Positions 8,319-15,238 of a stretch of 28,224 nt of DNA are shown here, piece after piece. Below the pieces are notes generated by a model. It saw nothing but the letters and a program-made list of their open reading frames with translations. It searched no databases and was not told the DNA's origin. The position numbers and the translations under genes are program-made. How positions within the stretch are numbered: position 1 is the stretch's first letter; each line of letters starts with the position of its first letter. The DNA is from an uncultured Roseburia sp. Lineage in GTDB: Bacteria; Bacillota_A; Clostridia; Lachnospirales; Lachnospiraceae. Location of the stretch: assembly GCA_900753715.1 (NCBI GenBank), contig CAAEAE010000188.1, positions 1 through 28,224 on the forward strand, given 5' to 3'.

Positions 8319-9724
8319 AAGTGTTCCTCCTTCACCAGTGTCTTTGCCAGTGCCATCACTTTATTACAGCATTCGTTGTATTCCATTTCCGGTACGGAAT
8401 CTGCAACGATTCCGGCACCCGCCTGCAAATAAACCCGGTTGTCTTTCTTTATCATCGTACGGATGGTAATGCAAAAATCCATATCACCGGAGAAATCCAC
8501 ATAACCTGTAGCGCCGCCGTAGAGTCCCCGTTTCACGCTTTCCAATTCCTCGATAATCTCCATCGCACGGATTTTCGGTGCCCCGCTTAAGGTTCCCGCC
8601 GGAAGAAACGATGCCACCAAATCGAGTGGATGAAACTCTCCTTTTTTTCTTCCCTCTACCATCGAAACAATGTGCATCACATGCGAATATTCCTGTACGC
8701 GCATAAATTCTGTCACCTTCACTGAACCGAACTCCGAAATTCTTCCCATATCATTGCGCGCCAGGTCTACTAACATCACATGTTCTGCACGCTCCTTCTC
8801 ATCTGCAAGGAGTTCCTTTTTCAGTCGTTCATCCTCTGCCTTATCCTTTCCTCTCGGTCTTGTTCCTGCAATCGGACAGGTAAATACGCGCTTTCCCTGC
8901 TGTTTGACGAGCATTTCCGGCGAGCTTCCGATAATTTCAAACTCCCCGAAATTAAAGTAATACAGATATGGAGAAGGATTCATTTCCCGCAGTTCTTTAT
9001 AGAGAGAAAAGCCATCCCGCCCGGTTTCAATCGTCCAGCGCTGTGAAAGCACTGTCTGAAAAATATGACCTTCCCGGATATAATGCTTGATTTTCTCCAC
9101 CTTTTCGCAGTACTGCTCGAGCGTATCCGACTTTTTCACGATGACACCCTCATGTGTCCGGTTCTCTTCTTTTCTTTCTGCCGGATGCTTTGCTGCCGCA
9201 ATCAGCTCTGCCGCTTTTTCTAACGCCTTCTTCTTCCCTTCTTCCCCCGGTTCTCTTAACACGATTGCGGTCAGCGTCTCTGCCACATGGTCAATCATGA
9301 TATATTCGGTCATCAGCATCATCTGGATGGTTCCGATACCGATTTCGTCCGGGTTCTCCTCCGGCAGCTTCTCACTGTACCGGACAAAATCATATCCAAG
9401 GCTTCCAACCAGTCCGCCGGAAAAATTAAGCCCTTCCTCCTCCTTGTGAATTTCAAAACTACTGTGGTAGTCTTTTAGCAATTGTAATGGATTGCCAATC
9501 CGCTCTTCCTTCTCACCGTTTCGTTTCTCAATCACCAGCGCATTTTCCTTCGAGGTGATGATTTCCTCCGGCTCGACACCAAAGAATGTATAGCGGTCAT
9601 AATTTTTATCGTAACTCTCTAACAGAAATCCCTTCTTTTTTCCTACAAGGTTCTGATACATTTCAACTGATGATTCATTTACGATGCTGACTGTCTTCCG
9701 ATAAACCTGTAATACCCGTTTCAT
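8315..9724 (-). CDS. trpE: Anthranilate synthase component I TrpE
   Basis: 469 residues. With TrpG it converts chorismate to anthranilate. The N-terminal half contains FLLESYDKNYDRYTFFG, whose LLES block is the tryptophan feedback site in characterised TrpE proteins, so allosteric inhibition is expected. The C-terminal chorismate-binding half has GSSPEMLV, CPIAGTRPRGKD, HVMLVDLARND and the LPAGTLSGAPKIRAMEII block, all intact. It is the first gene of the operon, directly after the T-box leader, with AAGGAGGC before the ATG. Its stop overlaps the trpG start by 4 bp. Confidence 0.97.
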   Translation of the reverse strand: MKRVLQVYRKTVSIVNESSVEMYQNLVGKKKGFLLESYDKNYDRYTFFGVEPEEIITSKENALVIEKRNGEKEERIGNPLQLLKDYHSSFEIHKEEEGLNFSGGLVGSLGYDFVRYSEKLPEENPDEIGIGTIQMMLMTEYIMIDHVAETLTAIVLREPGEEGKKKALEKAAELIAAAKHPAERKEENRTHEGVIVKKSDTLEQYCEKVEKIKHYIREGHIFQTVLSQRWTIETGRDGFSLYKELREMNPSPYLYYFNFGEFEIIGSSPEMLVKQQGKRVFTCPIAGTRPRGKDKAEDERLKKELLADEKERAEHVMLVDLARNDMGRISEFGSVKVTEFMRVQEYSHVMHIVSMVEGRKKGEFHPLDLVASFLPAGTLSGAPKIRAMEIIEELESVKRGLYGGATGYVDFSGDMDFCITIRTMIKKDNRVYLQAGAGIVADSVPEMEYNECCNKVMALAKTLVKEEHL

Positions 9725-9763
9725 AATAAAGCCTCCTTAAATATAGGATTTTCCCGTAAATTC

Positions 9764-9802
9764 AAAAAATCCCTGACCAGACAGATTCCTGCCTGGTCAG
9801 GG
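9764..9802 (-). terminator. T-box controlled attenuator upstream of trpE
   Basis: On the minus strand CCCTGACCAG and its complement CTGGTCAGGG form a long stem (extended by CAG/CTG across an A-C mismatch) with a 4-nt ATTC-type loop, directly followed by A-then-U6. It lies 40 nt before the trpE start and immediately after the T-box sequence, the standard place for the conditional terminator. Confidence 0.93.
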
Positions 9803-10111
9803 ACGATGATGATTATTCGTGGTACCACCCTGTTTTCATGATTGAATTGTCTATAAATTCAAAAAGCGGATATTTCCATACACTGGAAATATCCGCCACC
9901 AATCATGTTCTCTTATCCGATACTGAGTCCTGCTCTAATATCTTCCCCCTGTAACGTGAGGACACGGCATCCGCTACTTGGAAAATCCGTTCGCTTTGCT
10001 CTCGCAAATCCATTCCTATCATACTATCCTGCCTGCTCCCACCAACACAGACTCTCTGGGAAGAATCATATGAAGTACTACTTTTGCTCATTGATTTGTT
10101 CATTTTTGATT
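9764..10111 (-). ncRNA. T-box leader, tRNA-Trp responsive, of the trp operon
   Basis: This occupies the gene-free stretch upstream of trpE. On the minus strand the order is: predicted start near 10111; AGTAGTA then CAGAGAG followed by the stem I distal arm with GGTGGGAGC; specifier-loop context GGAATGGA with the UGG (Trp) codon at 10010-10012; a perfect 12-bp stem III (9866-9896); T-box core AGGGTGGTACCACG (9818-9831); then the terminator (9764-9802). Uncharged tRNA-Trp would pair with UGG and with the T-box UGGU bulge and favour the antiterminator. The class is certain from the T-box core; the codon is read by eye but fits the downstream genes. Confidence 0.93.
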
Positions 10112-10117
10112 ATTGCT

Positions 10118-10146
10118 AGTTTACTACGTTGATGCGGTAATGTCAA
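10118..10146 (-). promoter_or_regulatory. trp operon promoter
   Basis: On the minus strand TTGACA (10141-10146), a 17-nt spacer and TAAACT (10118-10123) precede the T-box leader. The promoter lies only 10 nt after the yibE stop codon. No terminator separates yibE from it, so read-through from the phoA-yibE unit would also pass the T-box. Confidence 0.8.
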
Positions 10147-10155
10147 CAGGATTTT

Positions 10156-11292
10156 TTAATTTTCCGACTTTTTCGTCAAAATCAGTCCTGCAACAAGTGC
10201 CGTAAACGGTGCGACCGTCACAAGTCCAAAGCTTCCGGCAATGGTATCGAGCACTTCCGCCGCTACATATTTGTAATTTAAGATATGATTAACCGGCGTT
10301 CCCTGTGCCATAAAAACCATTAAAAGTGCCACGCAGCCGCCGGAATACGCGAGCAAAAGTGTCGTGGTCATTGTTCCCATTGCAGCGCGCCCCACATTCA
10401 TCCCTGATTTTGCCGCCTCAAGCCATCCGATTTCGGGCTTTTTCTCCACAACCTCCGACACGGCTGCCGTAATGTCCACTGCCAAATCCATCATCGCACC
10501 GGACGCCCCGATAAAAATACTGCTCATAAAAATAGCGGTGAGGTCCAAATTTTCATATCCACTGTAGAGTAACGACTCGGAATTTACCATCACTGCTCCG
10601 TGAATCTTGAATAAATCCGTAAACACGATTCCAAGCACACAGGTGGTCAGAACACCCAGAAGGGAACCCATCGATGCAACAAGTGTTCTTTTTTCGATTC
10701 CATACACAAAATATAGAATGACAACTGTAAGAAATGTTGTAAGCGCAATTCCAACCCACACCGGAGAATATCCCTTCAAATAACAGGGAACCAGAATTTT
10801 CCAGATGGAAAGCACCGTAATCACAAAGGAAAAAATCGCCTGCACACCGTTTTTCCCTGCAAAGAGAATCAGAAGAAGCACAAAAAGTACCGCAAGCACT
10901 GCCTCTTTATCGAGTCTGTAGTGGTCGGACATCACCGCTGACTTCACCTCATCCCCGTCATAACTGATGGTCACAAGCGCCTTGTCCCCCACTTCGTAAA
11001 TCTTATCCTTTTCCAGCGAACCGCTTAAAAAGTTGACCCCCGTAATCTCTCTGCCCGCAAACAGCCCTTTTCCAATGGAAAGCACACAGGTCTGCTCTCC
11101 GGACTGAATCAGCCCGGAAGAAATGATTGCGGAATTATCCGCTGCCACCACCGTCGCCACCGCACGTTCTGTCCCCTGATAAATCAGGGCATCCTCAAAG
11201 CCCGTTGGAAGGCTTATAAGGATGCCCGTCATCACCAGTCCGACAAAAAGCATGCGGAAAAATTTTTTATTTTTTTCCCAAAAGCTTCTCAT
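10156..11292 (-). CDS. YibE/F family multi-pass membrane protein
   Basis: 378 residues. One N-terminal membrane anchor (about 12-32) precedes an extracellular beta-rich part (about 38-125, with YEVGDKALVTISYD). Seven or so membrane helices follow from residue 131, with the family blocks FIGASGAMMDLAVDITAAVSEV (about 262-283), GMNVGRAAMGTMTTTLLLAYSGG and the C-terminal GLVTVAPFTALVAGLIL. The biochemical role of YibE/F proteins is not established as far as I know. It lies 18 nt after the phosphatase gene with AGAGAGG as ribosome site, so the two probably form one transcript; that neighbour gives only a weak hint of a phosphate or ion role. Confidence 0.88.
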   Translation of the reverse strand: MRSFWEKNKKFFRMLFVGLVMTGILISLPTGFEDALIYQGTERAVATVVAADNSAIISSGLIQSGEQTCVLSIGKGLFAGREITGVNFLSGSLEKDKIYEVGDKALVTISYDGDEVKSAVMSDHYRLDKEAVLAVLFVLLLILFAGKNGVQAIFSFVITVLSIWKILVPCYLKGYSPVWVGIALTTFLTVVILYFVYGIEKRTLVASMGSLLGVLTTCVLGIVFTDLFKIHGAVMVNSESLLYSGYENLDLTAIFMSSIFIGASGAMMDLAVDITAAVSEVVEKKPEIGWLEAAKSGMNVGRAAMGTMTTTLLLAYSGGCVALLMVFMAQGTPVNHILNYKYVAAEVLDTIAGSFGLVTVAPFTALVAGLILTKKSEN

Positions 11293-11310
11293 CGTGATTC
11301 CTCTCTGTTT

Positions 11311-12966
11311 TTATTCCACACCGGTCAATTCCGCTAATTTCTCGTAAATCTGTGTGTTGTCGTAGTAGCCTTCAAACTTCTCTGCACCGACACCGGACAC
11401 TAATACTTCAACCGGAAGTCCCGTATGTGCGTAGGAACCAAAATTAATACCGCTCTTGTTGTTTAAAATATGGGTGATGGTCACGGTAAGCGGCTCGTAG
11501 CTTCCATAAAGAATATATTCTTCCTGGGAGAACTCGCTCTCCTCTCCGGTACGGCTCATCGTCTCATCATAGGCAGCTTTTAACAGTCCATACTCATAGG
11601 CAGTCATCTCAAGCGCACCGGTATCCTCAGACTCCGGGTGCAAATCTGCGCTGTCCTTCTGCTCGGTCTTCTCTGCATTTTCATCCGCCGGTGCTGTCAG
11701 TCCGAATAACTCTGTCACATCCTTCATCACCGTTTCAAAATCCGTCCGGTTCTCTTTGTAAGCAGTGACATAATCCGAATCGAATTTCGCATAGGAAATC
11801 TTCTGATTGTCAAAGTTTGTTAAAAATGTATCATAGTCAGTTCCTGCATAACCGATGGTCAGACCGCCGGTTTCGTGGTCTCCGGTGACAAGAATCAATG
11901 TCTCGTCAGGATGTTTCTCGTAAAACTCCACTGCCTTTGCCACTGCATCGTCTAAAGCAAGCGTATCGCTGATGGTGGAAACCGCATCATTTGCATGACA
12001 CGCCCAGTCAATCTTACCGCCCTCTACCATCATAAAAAATCCGGTCTCATTCTCAAGTACTTCGATGCCTTTCTCCACATAATCAGCAAGAGACCACTCA
12101 TCTGCGGCTCGGTCTACCTCGTATGCCATCGCATCGCCGTCTGCAAGGTGCTCATCTATCACGATTGTCTTTCCGTCTTCGGCTGTAAGCGCCTCTGCCT
12201 CCACCTGTGTCTTTACCACCTTATATCCTGCCTCTTCTGCAAGCTCATAAAGATCCGTCTGGTCTCCGTCACTTCCGGTCGTTTTCTTTAAGCCGCCGCC
12301 TGCAAAATAATCAAAACCGCTGTCGATTAACTCCAGACCAATCTCATAATAGCTGTTTCTGGATGCCTGATGCGCATAAAATGCTGCCGGTGTCGCATGA
12401 TTTAAGTTTACACTTGATAAAATTCCAATCTTGTAACCCTTCTGTGCCTTTAACTTCTCTGCAATCGTCTCATATTCTTGGGAAAAATCCTCGCTCACAT
12501 TGATACTTCCGCTCCAGGTCTTATGACCGGTTGCAATGGAAGTTGCGGTGGATGCAGAATCCGGTGCAAATGAAGTGCTGTCATAGGTCTGTGCAGAACC
12601 GGTCACCTCAAGATTCATCATATTTAAGGAATTGCCGCTCTTTAATACGGTTTTTTTCTCACCGTCCACTGTCACGCTCTCATTGCCGGCTGCCGCATTC
12701 AGATAATAGTTTGTAAGCTGAATTTGTGGATAGCTCATTCCATCCCCGATAAAAAGGAAAATATATTTCGGTACGGTATTCTCTGTCTCTTCTGTTTTGG
12801 TGTCTGCTGCACTTTCTACCTCCGGTGTTACATTGGCAGACACAGTCTGTACCGGGTTTTCCTGCTGACCGCCCTCCGCCGCTGTCTGCTGTGAGTTTCC
12901 ACATCCACTGAGCACCGATAAAATCATCATTCCTGTCAGTAATAACGTTACTGCTTTTTTCTTCAT
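11311..12966 (-). CDS. phoA: Alkaline phosphatase, lipoprotein
   Basis: About 551 residues. I prefer the second ATG (12966): AAAGGAG is 9 nt from it but only 3 nt from the one at 12972. A lipobox LSVLSGC (Cys near 22-24) marks it as membrane-anchored outside the cell, followed by a low-complexity Glu/Thr linker. Phosphatase motifs are intact: GDGMSYPQ (metal-binding Asp near 77), the nucleophile serine in PDSASTATSIATGHKT (near 139), NHATPAAFYAH, VEGGKIDWACHAND and TGDHETGG (near 363-370), with the last histidine in YAHTGLPVEV. It is longer than E. coli PhoA through the linker and an acidic insert near residue 425-450. It releases phosphate from external esters. Numbers are from the upstream ATG. 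Confidence 0.95.
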   Translation of the reverse strand: MKKKAVTLLLTGMMILSVLSGCGNSQQTAAEGGQQENPVQTVSANVTPEVESAADTKTEETENTVPKYIFLFIGDGMSYPQIQLTNYYLNAAAGNESVTVDGEKKTVLKSGNSLNMMNLEVTGSAQTYDSTSFAPDSASTATSIATGHKTWSGSINVSEDFSQEYETIAEKLKAQKGYKIGILSSVNLNHATPAAFYAHQASRNSYYEIGLELIDSGFDYFAGGGLKKTTGSDGDQTDLYELAEEAGYKVVKTQVEAEALTAEDGKTIVIDEHLADGDAMAYEVDRAADEWSLADYVEKGIEVLENETGFFMMVEGGKIDWACHANDAVSTISDTLALDDAVAKAVEFYEKHPDETLILVTGDHETGGLTIGYAGTDYDTFLTNFDNQKISYAKFDSDYVTAYKENRTDFETVMKDVTELFGLTAPADENAEKTEQKDSADLHPESEDTGALEMTAYEYGLLKAAYDETMSRTGEESEFSQEEYILYGSYEPLTVTITHILNNKSGINFGSYAHTGLPVEVLVSGVGAEKFEGYYDNTQIYEKLAELTGVE

Positions 12967-13025
12967 TTCCATAGTCTCCTTTAAGAATTGTTTTCTGCCC
13001 GTCTCGACAAGAACAATCCTATCAG

Positions 13026-13073
13026 TGCTCTGTAAAATCTGTTACAGGCACCCTGCAAAAACTATGTAAATTT
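13026..13073 (-). promoter_or_regulatory. Possible phosphate-box repeats upstream of phoA
   Basis: On the minus strand TTTACA (13065-13070) and TTTGCA (13054-13059) are 11 bp apart, CTGTAA follows near 13042-13047, and another TTTACA at 13031-13036. This resembles the 11-bp spaced TTAACA-like repeats bound by PhoP in Bacillus. The outer TTTACA also belongs to an AT-rich palindrome GTAAATTT-AG-AAATTTAC (13066-13083). No strong -10 box could be fixed. Read by eye; moderate to low certainty. Confidence 0.35.
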
Positions 13074-13086
13074 AGAAATTTACTTT

Positions 13087-14223
13087 TCAGACATTTGTCA
13101 TAAGAGTAAGCGCAAGTTCTCCGCTCTTCGCAAGCTCGCTTTCCGTTGTAAATTCCTGTTTCGTGTGCACATTGCTCATCGCACATGCCACCACGATTCC
13201 CTTCATTCCGTTCTTCACAAAATGGTTGTTGTCGCTTCCGCCAAAGGTCTCAATCAGGTTATCTGTAAGCCCGTTTTGCGCACACGCTTTCACAAAACGT
13301 TCTACAACCTCATGCTCCTTTGGAATCCGATAAGCGCGCACTTCCTCTTCTATCTTTACTTCCACACTTCCGCCCGCTTTTTTCGCTTCTTCTTCAAAAG
13401 CTTCCCGGATTTTATCTGCCTGCGCAAGTGCCTTCTCGTGGGTCATGCTTCGCACTTCGCCGGTCACCGTGCAGAGGTTTGGAACGATATTGTCCGCATT
13501 TCCACCGGTAATCTGTCCGAGATTTACCGTGGTCTCCCCGTCCACATGACCGTTTGGAATCTGCGCAATCGCTTTTGCCGCAATCAAAATCGCATGTACA
13601 CCCTCTTCCGGCGCAAACCCTGCATGGGCGCTCTTTCCGTGCACCGTGATGCGGACCGATAAAATCGTCGGCGCTGCAATTGCCGCTGTTCCCACATCAC
13701 CGCTCAAATCCAGCACATACGCATATTTTGCATGGATGTTCTCATAATCCACAAGGCGGCTTCCCTGTCCGTATGCCTCCTCTGCAACCGGAAACAGCAC
13801 TTCGATTTCAGGATGTTTTAAATGCTTCTCCTCAATAACGGTAAGCGCCTCAAGAATCGATGCGATTCCGGCAGCGTCATCTGCTCCAAGCACCGTATTT
13901 CCCTCTGACGTAATCGTTCCATCCTCATGAAAAACGGCGCGTTTGCCCTTGCCTGGGTTTACCGTATCCATGTGGGAAGAAAACAAGAGCGCTTCTCCGG
14001 GACAGTTGCCAGGAAGTCTTCCATAGATATTTCCCGCTGCCTTTGACAATTCAATCCCTTTTGTCTCTGCCAGGCGTTTTCCTGCATCGTCCTCTGACAC
14101 CAAAAGGCCTAAGTCTCTTAAACGCTCCGTCAGGTAATCTGCCATGGTGCGTTCCTCATAAGATTCCGCGTCAATTTCTACAAGTGTCTTAAATTCTCTG
14201 AAAAGCCGCTCTTTGTTTATCAT
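13087..14223 (-). CDS. PepT-like M20 family aminopeptidase
   Basis: About 378 residues, a zinc exopeptidase of the M20 (PepT-like) family with a catalytic domain interrupted by a dimerisation domain. Metal ligands and catalytic residues are visible: SSHMDTV (His near 84, Asp 86), GADDAAG (Asp near 115), EEAYGQGS (Glu pair near 148), the VLDLSGD aspartate near 172, and the C-terminal NVHTKQEF histidine. HGKSAHAGFAPEEGV marks the dimerisation lid. It probably trims peptides in the cytoplasm. The ATG at 14223 is preceded one codon earlier by an in-frame GTG; GGAAGG serves either. It follows nadA by about 18 nt, so they are probably one transcript. Confidence 0.9.
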   Translation of the reverse strand: MINKERLFREFKTLVEIDAESYEERTMADYLTERLRDLGLLVSEDDAGKRLAETKGIELSKAAGNIYGRLPGNCPGEALLFSSHMDTVNPGKGKRAVFHEDGTITSEGNTVLGADDAAGIASILEALTVIEEKHLKHPEIEVLFPVAEEAYGQGSRLVDYENIHAKYAYVLDLSGDVGTAAIAAPTILSVRITVHGKSAHAGFAPEEGVHAILIAAKAIAQIPNGHVDGETTVNLGQITGGNADNIVPNLCTVTGEVRSMTHEKALAQADKIREAFEEEAKKAGGSVEVKIEEEVRAYRIPKEHEVVERFVKACAQNGLTDNLIETFGGSDNNHFVKNGMKGIVVACAMSNVHTKQEFTTESELAKSGELALTLMTNV

Positions 14224-14241
14224 CACATTTCACCTTCCTGT

Positions 14242-15150
14242 TTATTTTGCAAGCTCTAACATCCGGTTTAACGGCGTAAACGCCCTCTCGCGCAATTCCT
14301 CCGGCAGTTCCACCTCCTGCAGTTCCTCTAAATGCTCTAATACCGCTTCCACCTTCTCGAGGGAAATCTTTTTCATATTCGGACAGAACTGTCTGTGTCC
14401 TACCGAGTAAAACTTCTTATTCGGATTCTTCTGCTCCAACTCAAAGAAAATTCCCATCTCGGTACAGATGATAAAGCTGTCATGACTGCTCTCTGTCGCA
14501 TAATCAATTATTTCTGAGGTACTTCCGATAAAGTCTGCAAGTTCCAACACATCTCCGGTACACTCCGGGTGCGCTAACACGAGTGCCTCCGGCTTTGCTT
14601 CTTTTGCGAGCAGCACATTTTCTCTGGTAATGCTCTTATGTACGTGACAGAAGCCATCATGGAAAATAAATTCTTTCTCCGGCACCTTTGAGGCAACATA
14701 TCTGCCGAGGTTATTGTCCGGAATAAAGAAAATCCGTTTATTTGGAAGCGCACGCACCACACGCAGTGCGTTAGAAGATGTCACACAGACATCCGAGTAC
14801 GCTTTGATTTCTGCCGTAGAATTGACATAGCATACCACTGCCACATCCTGATAGTTTTCACGCACTTCTTTAATCTTTTCGATTTCCACCATATGTGCCA
14901 TCGGGCAGTCTGCCATCGGGTCTGCCATATAGACATGCTTGCCCGGATTTAAAATCTTTGCGCTTTCTCCCATGAAAGAAACCCCACAGAAAATAATGTT
15001 TTTCTGTGGGATTGTGGTGGCAAGCTTACTTAAAAAGTAGGAATCCCCCACGTAATCCGCAATCTCCTGTACGGCTCCATCTACATAATAATGTGCCAGA
15101 ATCACTGCATCTTTTTCCTGTTGTAATTGTTTAATTCTTTCCGTATTCAT
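14242..15150 (-). CDS. nadA: Quinolinate synthase NadA
   Basis: About 302 residues. It condenses iminoaspartate with dihydroxyacetone phosphate to quinolinate for NAD synthesis, using a 4Fe-4S cluster. I start it at 15150 because GGGAG lies 7 nt upstream; an in-frame ATG at 15171 has no ribosome site and lies in the 5' hairpin. From this start the cluster cysteines fall at 82 (MADC), 168 (HDGFCHVH) and 256 (QFCPNMK), matching archaeal and Thermotoga-type short NadA. VILAHYYV, CGVSFMGESAK and HPECTGDVLELADFIGST are typical. nadB and nadC, its usual partners, are absent here, and a peptidase gene follows instead. Confidence 0.96.
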   Translation of the reverse strand: MNTERIKQLQQEKDAVILAHYYVDGAVQEIADYVGDSYFLSKLATTIPQKNIIFCGVSFMGESAKILNPGKHVYMADPMADCPMAHMVEIEKIKEVRENYQDVAVVCYVNSTAEIKAYSDVCVTSSNALRVVRALPNKRIFFIPDNNLGRYVASKVPEKEFIFHDGFCHVHKSITRENVLLAKEAKPEALVLAHPECTGDVLELADFIGSTSEIIDYATESSHDSFIICTEMGIFFELEQKNPNKKFYSVGHRQFCPNMKKISLEKVEAVLEHLEELQEVELPEELRERAFTPLNRMLELAK

Positions 15151-15165
15151 GTGCCTGCTCCCGTA

Positions 15166-15188
15166 ATTCATATCTTTTTTATATGAAT
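15166..15188. promoter_or_regulatory. Inverted repeat in the nadA leader
   Basis: ATTCATAT (15166-15173) and ATATGAAT (15181-15188) are an 8-bp perfect inverted repeat with a 7-nt spacer, just downstream of the nadA -10 box. It may be an operator for an NAD-responsive repressor or a small RNA hairpin. I cannot assign it to a known regulator from sequence alone. Confidence 0.4.
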
Positions 15189-15191
15189 CGT

Positions 15192-15220
15192 ATCATAGCA
15201 CTGTTTTACTGTCTTGTCAA
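15192..15220 (-). promoter_or_regulatory. nadA promoter
   Basis: On the minus strand TTGACA (15215-15220) and TATGAT (15192-15197) are separated by exactly 17 nt. It starts only about 19 nt after the stop of the alpha-galactosidase gene, and I see no terminator between the two units. Confidence 0.82.
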
Positions 15221-15238
15221 AAGTCTTTTCACTGTTGT

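Noticed and set aside
9903..10103. A 66-codon frame in the trp leader that could be a leader peptide
   Set aside because: It contains no tryptophan run (no Trp codon in frame), and the region has all T-box elements, so attenuation is by tRNA binding, not by leader translation.
15151..15171. Upstream ATG of nadA at 15171
   Set aside because: No ribosome site precedes it and it lies in the leader palindrome; the ATG at 15150 has GGGAG at the right distance and gives canonical cysteine positions.
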